A DNA stretch of 64,000 nt. Source: Clostridia bacterium. GTDB lineage: Bacteria; Bacillota; Clostridia; Christensenellales; Aristaeellaceae. The notes under the pieces are model-generated. The model did no database searches and was not told the DNA's origin. It saw only the letters and a list, made by a program, of their open reading frames with translations. The DNA lies in contig JAFWEJ010000003.1 in the NCBI GenBank assembly GCA_017512985.1, forward strand, positions 186,001-250,000. Direction: 5' to 3'. A program made the translations under genes and the position numbers. Position 1 is the first letter of the stretch; each line of letters begins with the position of its first letter. This document shows positions 7,739-15,812 of this stretch, piece by piece.

Positions 7739-8614
7739 TTACTCAATAAACACCATCATATCAACAATGTTCGCTTTGCCTTTATGCAGCATAGCCATAA
7801 CCTTTTTATCCCGTTTCCGGCTCATCAGCATGGAAGACTCGCCTCCGTCCAGGTTGTAGACCCATTCCGTATTGAAGTTTTCCCGGAAAAAGGCTGCCGC
7901 GCGCCGCAGCGTGATTCCCTTGCCATGGTTTTTCGTCGCCGTCAGGATGATGTAGTTGTTCCGGTCTATCCTGCCGATCACGGTCCGGCATGCGTGCCTG
8001 TCCGCAAACGGCCATTCTTCCGGAAGGATGTCCTCATTGTTCCGCAGCACCGGGCACTCAATATAAAACGACCAGGTCTGGACGGGACCGGTTTCCAGCA
8101 CTTTTTCGTTGTCCTCGTCCACATACATCTGCAGTCCGTCTTCATCCAGCGCCAGCCCGTAATAGGATACGCCCTCCAGGTTGCGGAACACTTCGCCGTC
8201 CGTCACCGTCAGGGAACCGAGCGGAGTAAAGTAATAATCCTCGCTCGTGCCCGGATAGTTGTCCGGAATCTCCGGATACAGCGGGCTGACAAAGCCGCTT
8301 CCGTTGATCGCCAGCGCCGCTCCTTCGATCTGCGCGGCGAGCTTCTGCGGCTTTTTCACATTCTTTTTCCAGTCTGACGTGGCCTTCCGGATCTGCCGGG
8401 CCGGATCCTGCACCCAGATCCGGGTCAGGTAGCAGATCTCCCGGTCGTACAGGAACTTTTCCACCGTATACTTCAGGGTCGGGGAATCATAGGTCCGGGT
8501 GATCCTCCCCTGCTTCTGCGCTTCCGCGTCCTCAAAGAAGGATGCCGGTTCCTCAGCCAGCGCCGCCGGCACGATCAGCATCAGGCAAATCAGAAGCGCG
8601 ATCAGTCTTTTCAT
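7739..8614 (-). CDS. Secreted phosphodiester glycosidase family (NAGPA-domain) protein
   Basis: Predicted exported protein whose C-terminal half matches the NAGPA domain, named after the mammalian enzyme that removes N-acetylglucosamine from phosphodiesters. The signature YNLDGGESSMLM is near the C-terminus and AINGSGFVSPLY in the middle. The chosen start (8614) gives a signal peptide MKRLIALLICLMLIVPAALA with an Ala-x-Ala cleavage site and has AAGGAGA upstream; the longer reading would overlap metH. It follows metH by 13 bp, so it is probably the last gene of the metF operon. Paralogues lie at 32678-33757 and 50261-51349. Substrate unknown; cell-wall teichoic or exopolysaccharide linkages are inference. 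Confidence 0.8.
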   Translation of the reverse strand: MKRLIALLICLMLIVPAALAEEPASFFEDAEAQKQGRITRTYDSPTLKYTVEKFLYDREICYLTRIWVQDPARQIRKATSDWKKNVKKPQKLAAQIEGAALAINGSGFVSPLYPEIPDNYPGTSEDYYFTPLGSLTVTDGEVFRNLEGVSYYGLALDEDGLQMYVDEDNEKVLETGPVQTWSFYIECPVLRNNEDILPEEWPFADRHACRTVIGRIDRNNYIILTATKNHGKGITLRRAAAFFRENFNTEWVYNLDGGESSMLMSRKRDKKVMAMLHKGKANIVDMMVFIE

Positions 8615-8627
8615 ATCCGGTCTCTCC

Positions 8628-11039
8628 TTATTGCTGAACAAACTGTTCGGCTAAACGAACAGCCGCCATCGCGTCGCGGCCGTAACCGTCCGCATGGATC
8701 TCCTTCGCGTATTCTTCCGTCAGCACCGCTCCGCCCACCATGACGCGGCACCAGGGCGCCCTTTCATGCAGCAGCGCCACGGTCTCCGCCATTGCGGGTA
8801 CGGTCGTGGTCATCAGGGCGCTCAGGCCGCAGACCGGCGCGTGCAGCCGTTCAACCGCCTCCAGCACCGTCTCCGGTGCCACGTCCTTCCCCAGGTCCGT
8901 TACTTCAAACCCGTAGTTCTCCAGCAGAAGCCGCACAATATTCTTGCCGATATCGTGGATATCGCCCTTCACCGTGGCGATCACGACCCTGCCCTTCGAA
9001 GGCTGGCCCTCCGCCTGTCCGGCGGTCTTCTCCTTGATCTCCCGGAATGCGGCCTCCGCCGCTTCCGCGCTCATCATCAGCTGGGGCAGGAAAAGCTTCT
9101 TTGCCTCAAATCCCTGGCCCACTTCGTCCAGCGCCGGAATAATCTCGTTCTTCACCAGCTCCAGCCCATCCTGGCCGGCAGTCAGCGCTTCCCGGGCGAG
9201 GCTTCCCGCTTCCCGGCACAGTCCCTTGACCACCGCGCGCCGCAGCCCCTTCGCGCCGGTCTCCTTTGCACCGGCTGCCGCCGGCGCAGCCGGGGAAACC
9301 GCCTGCATCGCCGGCAGCTCACCGGCAAAGCGGATATACGCGCCGCAGTTCTCATCCCGTCCGGTCAGCGTCCGGAAGCTGATCATCGCGCCCATCATCC
9401 GGTCGTTCAGCGGGTTCATGATCGCCGCGGACAGCCCGCGCTCCAGCGCCATCGTCAGGAAAGCGCTGCCCAGCACTTCCCTCTCCGGCAGGCCGAAGGA
9501 AACGTTGCTGACGCCCAGCACCGTGCCGCAGCCCGTCTTTTCCCGGATCATCCGCAGGGCGTCCAGGGTCACCTGCGCCGCCGTCCCGTCCGCGCTGACA
9601 GTCATCGTCAGCGTGTCGAACAGGATATCTTTGCTTTCGATCCCGTATTTTCCCGCTTCCTTCAGGATGCGTTCGGCGATTGCCAGCCGGCCTTCCGCCG
9701 TAGCCGGAATGCCCTCCTCATCCAGCGTCAGGGCAACCAGCACACCGCCGTATTTCTTCACCAGCGGGAAAACCGCGTCCATGACCTCCTGCTTGCCGTT
9801 CACGGAGTTGATCATGGCCTTGCCGTTATATACCCGCAGGGCGCGTTCCATCGCGGCCGCGTCCGCCGTGTCCAGCTGCAGGGGCAGGTCTGTCACCGCC
9901 TGCAGTTCCTGCACCGCCTGGGCCAGCAGCGCCGGCTCGTCCACGCCCGGCGTTCCCACGTTCACGTCCAGCACTTCCGCGCCGCGCTCCTCCTGGGAGA
10001 TGGCCTCGTTCAGCACATAAGCCATGTCGCCTTCCTCAAGCGCCTTCCGGAGCCGCTTTTTGCCCGTCGGATTGATCCGCTCCCCGATGATCATGGGATC
10101 CTTTCCCAGTTCCAGCGCGCATCCGCGGGACGCGATCACGGTCCGTTCCTTTTTCACCAGTGCCGGCGGGACCTGTCCGCCCACCGCCTGCTTCAGCGCG
10201 GCAATATAATCCGGCGTAGTGCCGCAGCAGCCGCCCATGATCCGCAGCCCCTTCGGGACCAGCGCCGCGATCTGCGCGGAAAACTCCTCCGGACCGACGT
10301 TGTAATAGGTCTTCCCGTCCTTCTCCTGCGGCAGTCCGGCGTTCGGCTTCATCAGCACCGGCACCGAAGCAACCGCCAGGTACCGTTCCACGATCGGCGC
10401 AAGGGCGTCCGGCCCCAGTGAGCAGTTGACGCCCACCGCGTCCGCGCCCAGGCCTTCCAGCATCGCCACGACAGACTCCGGCGATCCGCCGGTCATCAGT
10501 TTGCCGTCCGCACCGTAGGCATTGGAAACCAGCACCGGCAGGTCGCAGTTTTCCTTTGCTGCCAGCAATGCCGCCCGGGTCTCCGCCCCGTCGTTCATCG
10601 TCTCCAGGAAAATACAGTCCACGCCGTAGGACGCGCCGATGCGGACGACCTCCGTGAACCCCTTCACCGCGTCCTCAAAATCCAGCGGCCCCAGCGGTTT
10701 CAGCAGTTTTCCGCAGGGACCCACGTCCAGCGCGATAAAACGCTCCTGCGAGGCATAGGCTTCCGCGCGCGCCTGTTCCGCGCAGATCACCGCCGCCCGG
10801 ATCATCTCTTCGCATTCCTTAAGGCTGTACCGCTCCGGATGCACACCGAACGTGTTGCACGCCACCATATTGCTTCCGGCTTCAAAATAGGCGCGGTGGA
10901 TCTTCGTAACCTCGTCCGGATGGGTCAGGTTCCAGCTCTCCGGTGCCTCGCCGGGTTTCAGGCCCGCCTTCTGCACCAGTGTGCCGAAACCGCCGTCCAG
11001 GAAGAACGGTCCTTTCTTCAGCAATTCCATGAAGGTCAT
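8628..11039 (-). CDS. metH: Cobalamin-dependent methionine synthase without reactivation domain
   Basis: Transfers a methyl group from methyltetrahydrofolate to homocysteine. The 803 residues hold, in order, the homocysteine-binding domain (zinc ligands Cys271-Cys272 in MGGCCGTTPDY and a Cys in GVNCS), the pterin-binding domain (GERINPTGKKRLRKAL), the helical cap, and the B12-binding domain with DIHDIGKN. The usual fourth, AdoMet-binding reactivation domain is absent and is encoded separately by the preceding gene, whose stop overlaps this start as ATGA. GAAGGAG precedes the ATG. The split arrangement is common in Clostridia. Confidence 0.93.
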   Translation of the reverse strand: MTFMELLKKGPFFLDGGFGTLVQKAGLKPGEAPESWNLTHPDEVTKIHRAYFEAGSNMVACNTFGVHPERYSLKECEEMIRAAVICAEQARAEAYASQERFIALDVGPCGKLLKPLGPLDFEDAVKGFTEVVRIGASYGVDCIFLETMNDGAETRAALLAAKENCDLPVLVSNAYGADGKLMTGGSPESVVAMLEGLGADAVGVNCSLGPDALAPIVERYLAVASVPVLMKPNAGLPQEKDGKTYYNVGPEEFSAQIAALVPKGLRIMGGCCGTTPDYIAALKQAVGGQVPPALVKKERTVIASRGCALELGKDPMIIGERINPTGKKRLRKALEEGDMAYVLNEAISQEERGAEVLDVNVGTPGVDEPALLAQAVQELQAVTDLPLQLDTADAAAMERALRVYNGKAMINSVNGKQEVMDAVFPLVKKYGGVLVALTLDEEGIPATAEGRLAIAERILKEAGKYGIESKDILFDTLTMTVSADGTAAQVTLDALRMIREKTGCGTVLGVSNVSFGLPEREVLGSAFLTMALERGLSAAIMNPLNDRMMGAMISFRTLTGRDENCGAYIRFAGELPAMQAVSPAAPAAAGAKETGAKGLRRAVVKGLCREAGSLAREALTAGQDGLELVKNEIIPALDEVGQGFEAKKLFLPQLMMSAEAAEAAFREIKEKTAGQAEGQPSKGRVVIATVKGDIHDIGKNIVRLLLENYGFEVTDLGKDVAPETVLEAVERLHAPVCGLSALMTTTVPAMAETVALLHERAPWCRVMVGGAVLTEEYAKEIHADGYGRDAMAAVRLAEQFVQQ

Positions 11040-11644
11040 ATGTTTTTCTCCTTCATCCCGATGATCGCCGTGACGCTTTTGCTCGGCGTCATCAGCAGGC
11101 TTTCGGACAGGGTGATCCCGACAGTCCGTCCGCAGTCCAGCGCCTTCATCACGTCGCGCTGCATCTCCAGCGGCAAATCCCCGTATCCCGGGGAATAACG
11201 GTCCGTCAGCTGCCGGTCCGGAAACTGTTCCGCCAGACCTTCACAGAGCCGGTCACAGCCGCCTTCCACCTGCTGCGCGCCGATCGCGTGCATCAGCAGC
11301 CCCTTCGCCGCGGACTGCAGTTTCGCCCGGGCGATCCGGCGGTCTGTTTCCGCGCCGGCCGTACAGGCAAACAGCAGGATCTCCCCGCAGCCTTCCAGGT
11401 GCCGCTTCAGGTCCTTTGAATCCGTCCGGGCAAAGCCCAGGTCCAGGCCTTCCCCGTCCGCTTTCAGGGGATACCGCCGCCAGACCGCGCGGCACTGTGC
11501 GGCGCCCTTCACCGCCTTCAGGCATTCCTGCAGCGGCAGCTCTTCAGGCGCCGGCGCGAAGGAAGGCAGCATCGCGTATCTCAGGATCTCCTTTTCGTCA
11601 AAGGGGATCTCTCCCAGTTCCTCCAGGTGAAGCCCTTCCTGCAT
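11036..11644 (-). CDS. Stand-alone MetH reactivation (AdoMet-binding) domain protein
   Basis: Likely reactivates oxidised cobalamin in the adjacent methionine synthase by reductive methylation from S-adenosylmethionine. The 202 residues match the MetH activation domain: DRYSPGYGDLPLEMQ corresponds to the AdoMet-binding RxxxGY signature, followed by the conserved TPSKSVTAIIG. It overlaps metF upstream by one base and metH downstream by four, so the three are translationally coupled. An electron donor such as a flavodoxin is not encoded nearby. Confidence 0.88.
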   Translation of the reverse strand: MQEGLHLEELGEIPFDEKEILRYAMLPSFAPAPEELPLQECLKAVKGAAQCRAVWRRYPLKADGEGLDLGFARTDSKDLKRHLEGCGEILLFACTAGAETDRRIARAKLQSAAKGLLMHAIGAQQVEGGCDRLCEGLAEQFPDRQLTDRYSPGYGDLPLEMQRDVMKALDCGRTVGITLSESLLMTPSKSVTAIIGMKEKNI

Positions 11645-12525
11645 CAGAAGGACCTCCCCAGCATGCCGGACAGGTGGCTCTGGATCGCTTCCGCCACGTC
11701 CGGCTTGTTCATCGTATAGACGTGTACGTGGCGGATGCCGTTGGCAAACAGGTCAATGATCTGGTCGCAGGCGTAAATGATTCCCGCCCGCTTCATCGCT
11801 TCCGGCGAACTGCCGAACTTGTCCACCAGGCTCGTGAACCGCCGGGGCATAAAACTGCCGGACAGTTTCAGCGCGCGCTTCACCTGGTTCGCGGCGGTGA
11901 TCGGCATGATGCCCGGCACCACAGGCACCGTCACACCCTTTTCCCGCAGCTTGTACAGGAAGTTATACAGAAGATTGTTGTCAAAGAACATCTGCGTGGT
12001 CAGGAAATCCGCGCCGGCCTCCACCTTTTCCTTCAGGTACTGCAGGTCCTCCGCCTGCACCGCGCTTTCGGGATGCACTTCCGGATAGCATGCCGCGCCG
12101 ATGCAGAAGCCGCCGAACGCCTTGATTTCCCGGATCAGGTCGCACGCGTGCGGATAGGGGCTGCTCTTCATATCCTCCGGGGCCATGCCTTCCGGCAGGT
12201 CGCCCCGCAGCGCCATGATGTTCCGGATCCCCGCGTCCTTCATGGACTGCAGGTATATGCGCACATCTTCCTTTTTCGCGCCCACGCAGGTCAGGTGGGC
12301 CAGCGTTTCCACCCCGTCCGCGTTCTGCAGCCGCCGGGCGATCTCCATGGTATACTTTCCGCCTTTCCCGCCGGCGCCGTAGGTCACGGAAATAAAGGAA
12401 GGCTTCAGCGCGGCGATCGCTTCGGTCGCCTGCAGCACTTCCTCAAACGCCGCGTCGGTCTTCGGCGGGAACACCTCAAAGGACATGCTCAGCCGCTCGT
12501 CCCGGATCTCATCAAGTATTCTCAT
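11644..12525 (-). CDS. metF: 5,10-methylenetetrahydrofolate reductase
   Basis: Reduces methylene-THF to methyl-THF, the methyl donor for MetH encoded just downstream. The 293-residue flavoprotein shows the MetF barrel: MSFEVFPPK at the N-terminus, SVTYGAGG, HLTCVG, MALRGD, GAACYPEVHPES and TQMFFDN. Length equals typical bacterial MetF. It is the first gene of the methionine operon and shares one base with the next gene. Many anaerobes use a two-subunit MetF/MetV complex; no MetV-like zinc protein is present beside it. Confidence 0.93.
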   Translation of the reverse strand: MRILDEIRDERLSMSFEVFPPKTDAAFEEVLQATEAIAALKPSFISVTYGAGGKGGKYTMEIARRLQNADGVETLAHLTCVGAKKEDVRIYLQSMKDAGIRNIMALRGDLPEGMAPEDMKSSPYPHACDLIREIKAFGGFCIGAACYPEVHPESAVQAEDLQYLKEKVEAGADFLTTQMFFDNNLLYNFLYKLREKGVTVPVVPGIMPITAANQVKRALKLSGSFMPRRFTSLVDKFGSSPEAMKRAGIIYACDQIIDLFANGIRHVHVYTMNKPDVAEAIQSHLSGMLGRSF

Positions 12526-12569
12526 GCTTCCGTATCCCTTCTGCAGATCGTTCGTTTCTTTTCGCTGTC

Positions 12570-12598
12570 AGTATACCCCATGCCTGTCGAACATTCAA
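12570..12598 (-). promoter_or_regulatory. Promoter of metF operon
   Basis: Minus strand TTGAAT (12593-12598), 17-bp spacer, TATACT (12570-12575). The leader to metF is only about 40 nt, leaving no room for a SAM riboswitch. Confidence 0.7.
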
Positions 12599-12607
12599 AT
12601 TTATTCA

Positions 12608-12637
12608 TTGTATTTTCCGGTTTCTGCATGATATGAT
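12608..12637 (+). promoter_or_regulatory. Promoter of esterase gene
   Basis: TTGTAT (12608-12613), 18-bp spacer, TATGAT (12632-12637), divergent from and nearly overlapping the metF promoter. Confidence 0.5.
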
Positions 12638-12676
12638 GTTTTCGCAGAAAACTCATCTCATGGAGGATAGACCTGT

Positions 12677-13447
12677 ATGGCTTATTTCAGAATCGAATAC
12701 TATTCCCGGGCGCTTCACCGTGAAACTACTTTTGAGGTCCTGATCCCCAATGATCCCCGGGAAGGCATGCCGGAACCCGCGCAGCCCATGCGGACCCTCT
12801 TCCTGCTCCATGGCTATACCGGAAAAGCAGGCAATTATGTTCCGTTCGAAATGCCCGGCAAATACAACTTTGCCATCGTCATGCCCTCCGCGGAAAACTC
12901 CTTCTACCTCAACGGCCTGTGCACCGGCCACGCTTACCAGACCCTGGTCGGCGAGGAACTGGTGGACTATGTCCGCAAGACGTTCCGCCTTGCAATGCGG
13001 CCGGAAGACACCTGCATCGCCGGCCTCTCCATGGGCGGCTTCGGCGCCCTGCATACCGGCCTGGCCTATCCGCACACCTTCGGCAAAATCGGCGCCATGT
13101 CCTCGGCCTTCATCCATCATGAAGTCGCAAAGATGCAGCCCGGAGGCGGAAACAGCGTCGCCAATTACGACTATTACCGGGAATGCTTCGGCGAACCTTC
13201 CCTGCTGGAGGAAAGCGACAACAATCCGGAAGTCCTGGTCAGAAAACTCAGGGCCGCCGGGGAAAAGATCCCGGAGATCTATCTGGCCTGCGGCACTGAA
13301 GACTTCCTGATCGAACCCAACCGCGCAATGCACCGTTTCCTGGAAGAAGAGGGCGTTCCGCATGAATACCGCGAAGGCCCCGGAATCCACGATATGGTCT
13401 TCTGGACCGAGTACATCCAAAAGATCGTCCGCTGGATGTTTGAATAA
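12677..13447 (+). CDS. Alpha/beta-hydrolase esterase (esterase D / feruloyl-esterase-like)
   Basis: Cytoplasmic serine esterase of the putative-esterase family. The 256-residue protein has HGYTG (oxyanion region), the nucleophile elbow GLSMGG with Ser118, a likely Asp in CGTEDFLIEPN and the His in GIHDMVFW, completing a catalytic triad. No signal peptide. The ATG follows TGGAGG at about 10 nt. Substrate is not evident; acetyl- or feruloyl-esters of plant sugars, or S-formylglutathione-like thioesters, are the usual options for this fold. Confidence 0.82.
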   Translation: MAYFRIEYYSRALHRETTFEVLIPNDPREGMPEPAQPMRTLFLLHGYTGKAGNYVPFEMPGKYNFAIVMPSAENSFYLNGLCTGHAYQTLVGEELVDYVRKTFRLAMRPEDTCIAGLSMGGFGALHTGLAYPHTFGKIGAMSSAFIHHEVAKMQPGGGNSVANYDYYRECFGEPSLLEESDNNPEVLVRKLRAAGEKIPEIYLACGTEDFLIEPNRAMHRFLEEEGVPHEYREGPGIHDMVFWTEYIQKIVRWMFE

Positions 13448-13461
13448 TCCTCCGCATAAAA

Positions 13462-13496
13462 AGCACCGCCTGCAACAAACAGACGGTGCTTTTTTC
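13462..13496. terminator. Rho-independent terminator after the esterase gene
   Basis: AGCACCGCCTG (13462-13472) pairs with CAGACGGTGCT (13480-13490) with one mismatch, followed by TTTTTTC; A-rich on the left side, so it may act in both directions. Confidence 0.8.
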
Positions 13497-13519
13497 ATCC
13501 GACCATTTTACTCATGTAT

Positions 13520-13568
13520 CCGAAGGTCCAGGACGATCGGAAAGCCCTGGTCGCACCCGCAGGTGCGA
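13520..13568. repeat. Hairpin with GATCGGAAA loop, copy 2, plus a second hairpin
   Basis: CCGAAGG (13520-13526) is followed by CCAGGAC (13528-13534), loop GATCGGAAA, GCCCTGG (13544-13550), the same plan as 1696-1731 with a different stem sequence. Directly after it TCGCACC (13551-13557) and GGTGCGA (13562-13568) form a second perfect 7-bp hairpin. It lies just downstream of the leftward DUF6465 gene and may act in its 3' end. Confidence 0.5.
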
Positions 13569-13601
13569 AACTCTCACTGTTCGGAACACAAGCCGTTGAT
13601 C

Positions 13602-14042
13602 TTAGTCCCAAAGATCGACGCTGCCGATCTCATCGCCCTTGACCCAGTGAGCCTTGTTCTGGTCCACGCGGACGTACACGCGGTCAACCTTGCCAACCTT
13701 CTTCAGGATCTCGGCAGGGGTGATGACTCCGCCCAGGGGGGACTGGATGATCACTTCAGCCTGCTTGGCAGCCTTCTTGGCGGGAGCAGCCATCACGGCC
13801 TTGGCGGCGGGCTTCGCAGCAGCCTTCTTGGCGGGAGCGGCCTTCTTCGCGGGGGCAGCAGCCTTCTTGGCAGGAACAGCCTTCTTCGCGGGAGCAGCCT
13901 TCTTCGCGGGAGCAGCAGCCTTCACGGCCTTAGCGGCGGGCTTCGCAGCCTTCTCGGCAACCTTCGCAACGGCCTTTTCAGCGGCCTTCTTCACAGTCTT
14001 CTTTTCGGTTTCTTTCTTTGCAGCAGCTTTCTTTTCAGCCAT
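13602..14042 (-). CDS. DUF6465-family protein with histone-H1-like Lys/Ala tail
   Basis: The 146-residue protein has two parts. Residues 1-90 are a low-complexity run of Ala, Lys and Pro (AEKKAAAKKE, then PAKKAAPAKK repeats) like the tails of bacterial histone H1-like proteins, implying disorder and nucleic-acid binding. Residues 92-146 form a compact domain (EVIIQSPLGGVITPAEILKK ... VYVRVDQNKAHWV) that I recognise as DUF6465. ATG at 14042 is preferred because AAGGAAGG lies 9 nt upstream. Role unknown; nucleoid or RNA association is inference from composition. Confidence 0.75.
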   Translation of the reverse strand: MAEKKAAAKKETEKKTVKKAAEKAVAKVAEKAAKPAAKAVKAAAPAKKAAPAKKAVPAKKAAAPAKKAAPAKKAAAKPAAKAVMAAPAKKAAKQAEVIIQSPLGGVITPAEILKKVGKVDRVYVRVDQNKAHWVKGDEIGSVDLWD

Positions 14043-14075
14043 GGTTTGAATCCTTCCTTTCTGTAAGGTCGACAT

Positions 14076-14104
14076 ATCTTATCACAATTCCCTTTATTGT
14101 TCAA
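14076..14104 (-). promoter_or_regulatory. Promoter of DUF6465 gene
   Basis: Minus strand TTGAAC (14099-14104), 17-bp spacer, TAAGAT (14076-14081). Confidence 0.6.
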
Positions 14105-14114
14105 CCTCTGCCCC

Positions 14115-14143
14115 TTGTGCGGCAAGGTTCACTGCGATATAAT
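14115..14143 (+). promoter_or_regulatory. Promoter of cysteine synthase gene
   Basis: TTGTGC (14115-14120), 17-bp spacer, TATAAT (14138-14143), divergent from the DUF6465 promoter. Confidence 0.65.
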
Positions 14144-14186
14144 ACCCTCCGTATCATGCAAAAATGATCCCGAAGGAGCAATACCT

Positions 14187-15116
14187 ATGGTTTACAAGAC
14201 CATCCTCGACGCCGTGGGCAATACCCCGATGGTCCGGCTGAACCGGATGCCGGAAGAAGGCAGTGCAGAGATCCTGGTCAAGGTGGAAGCGCTGAACGTC
14301 GGCGGTTCGATCAAAACCCGCACCGCGCTGAACATGATCGAGCAGGCGGAAAAGGAAGGCCTGATCTCACCGGACACAATCATCGTGGAACCCACCAGCG
14401 GCAACCAGGGAATCGGCCTGGCGCTGGTTGGCGCCGTCAAAGGCTACCGGACGATCATCATCATGCCGGACTCCGTCAGTGAGGAGCGCCGGAAGCTGAT
14501 CCGCCACTACGGTGCGGAAGTCAAGCTGATCCACGATGCGGGGGATATCGGCAAGTGCATGGAGGAATGCCTTCAGTGCGCCATGGATATGAAGGCCCGG
14601 AACCCGAAGGTCTTTGTTCCCCAGCAGTTTGAAAACCCGAACAACACCCTGGCCCATAAAAAGCATACCGCCCTGGAGATCATGGCCCAGGTGTCCGGAC
14701 CGATCCACGGTTACTGCAGCGGCATCGGCACCGGCGGCACCCTGACCGGCATCGGCGAAGTGCTCAAGGCCCAGTATCCGGACCTGGTAATCTGGGCAGT
14801 CGAACCGGAAAACGCCGCGATCCTCGCCGGCGGCACCATCGGCACGCATATCCAGATGGGTATCGGCGACGGCATCATCCCGGCCATCCTGAACCGGGAA
14901 ATCTACGACGATATCTATGTCGTCACGGATTCCGAAGCCCTGGAAACCGCCCGCCGCCTTGCGAAGGAAGAAGGCCTTGTCTGCGGCATCTCCAGCGGCA
15001 CCAATGTGGCAGCCGCCCTGAAGCTCGCGAAAAAGCTCGGTCCGGGCAAAACTGTGGTCACTGTCCTTCCCGACACCGCCGAGCGTTACTACTCTACCCC
15101 GCTTTTCGGTGTATGA
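14187..15116 (+). CDS. cysK: Cysteine synthase family PLP enzyme (O-acetylserine sulfhydrylase-like)
   Basis: Fold-type II PLP enzyme expected to make cysteine from O-acetylserine and sulfide. The 309 residues include GNTPMVRLN, the PLP lysine K43 in GGSIKTR, the phosphate/substrate loop EPTSGNQGIG, GTGGTLTGIGEVLK and CGISSGTN. Two positions differ from the common motifs: NPGGSVKDR is NVGGSIKTR here, and TSGNTG is TSGNQG. Those loops contact substrate, so a related activity (another beta-replacement) cannot be excluded. ATG at 14187 has AAGGAG 8 nt upstream; the longer reading would start inside the promoter. No serine acetyltransferase is adjacent. Confidence 0.8.
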   Translation: MVYKTILDAVGNTPMVRLNRMPEEGSAEILVKVEALNVGGSIKTRTALNMIEQAEKEGLISPDTIIVEPTSGNQGIGLALVGAVKGYRTIIIMPDSVSEERRKLIRHYGAEVKLIHDAGDIGKCMEECLQCAMDMKARNPKVFVPQQFENPNNTLAHKKHTALEIMAQVSGPIHGYCSGIGTGGTLTGIGEVLKAQYPDLVIWAVEPENAAILAGGTIGTHIQMGIGDGIIPAILNREIYDDIYVVTDSEALETARRLAKEEGLVCGISSGTNVAAALKLAKKLGPGKTVVTVLPDTAERYYSTPLFGV

Positions 15117-15134
15117 TAACGAAGAAAACTATTC

Positions 15135-15209
15135 TTGATTAAAACATTTCTGATCATTCTGGCGTTTGTGCTGGCACTTTGTACCGACTTTGCATCTGCA
15201 GAAGGGTAA
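15135..15209 (+). pseudogene. Possible remnant: isolated signal-peptide coding stretch
   Basis: A 25-codon open frame from TTG reads LIKTFLIILAFVLALCTDFA then SAEG and stop: a basic start, hydrophobic core and Ala-rich end, like a signal peptide with no mature protein behind it. It lies in AT-rich DNA after cysK without a clear ribosome site. It may be the decayed 5' end of a secreted protein gene, or chance. Confidence 0.25.
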
Positions 15210-15299
15210 TTGTTCTTTTGTAATATGTTTGCAGTACCAAACTAATCATCAAGTTTGGCATTTTCAGTTTATATAAATATACATTGATCATATACACGC

Positions 15300-15328
15300 T
15301 TGCTTAATTCAAAAACATGCACTATAAT
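15300..15328 (+). promoter_or_regulatory. Promoter of DUF5684 gene
   Basis: TTGCTT (15300-15305), 17-bp spacer, TATAAT (15323-15328), about 50 bp before the ATG at 15378. Confidence 0.65.
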
Positions 15329-15377
15329 TTTCTCAGAAAAAAGAGCGATCTATACTTAAAAATAGGAGGATTCTTTT

Positions 15378-15812
15378 ATGTCATCAGGAATTGTAATTAA
15401 TTCGCTGCTTCTATTATGGTTGGGTGGCATATTGGCGGGCGCAACTGCTATATTAGTCCTTATTTCACAAGGAATCATTCTTTCTTCAACAGGGGAAAAC
15501 GGATGGAAAATCCTGATTCCTTTTTATGGACAATATTTGTTTTTCAAACGAACCAGTGATACTGGTGGTTTGTATTTAGCTCTTTTCCTGTTTATTGGTT
15601 TTTCTGCGTTCCTTTATCTTGCTTCTCCTTTGCTTAGTTATATTTATCTGTTAATGCCTCTCTTATGCGATTTTTTGCTTTGCATCATTTTGGCTGGTTC
15701 ATATAACAAATCGGCTGCTTTCGGCTTGGGTCTGTTCTTCCTCCCATTCGTTTTCTATTGCTTATTAGCATTCGGCAAAAGAGAATCTACCTATACGGGC
15801 ATAGACGAATAA
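15378..15812 (+). CDS. Small DUF5684-like membrane protein, AT-rich gene
   Basis: A 144-residue integral membrane protein with four hydrophobic segments (about 10-34, 65-85, 86-112 and 116-132) and a short loop GWKILIPFYGQYLFFKRTSD between the first two. That loop (GWK..IPFY..Y..F) is the hallmark I associate with DUF5684. Function unknown. AGGAGG precedes the ATG. The gene is clearly richer in A and T than its neighbours and sits between cysK and the 3' end of tRNA-Leu, a usual place for acquired DNA. Confidence 0.7.
   Translation: MSSGIVINSLLLLWLGGILAGATAILVLISQGIILSSTGENGWKILIPFYGQYLFFKRTSDTGGLYLALFLFIGFSAFLYLASPLLSYIYLLMPLLCDFLLCIILAGSYNKSAAFGLGLFFLPFVFYCLLAFGKRESTYTGIDE

Noticed and set aside
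12526-12676. SAM riboswitch or T-box before the metF operon
   Set aside because: The promoter lies about 45 bp from the start codon, and no conserved SAM or T-box sequence is present.
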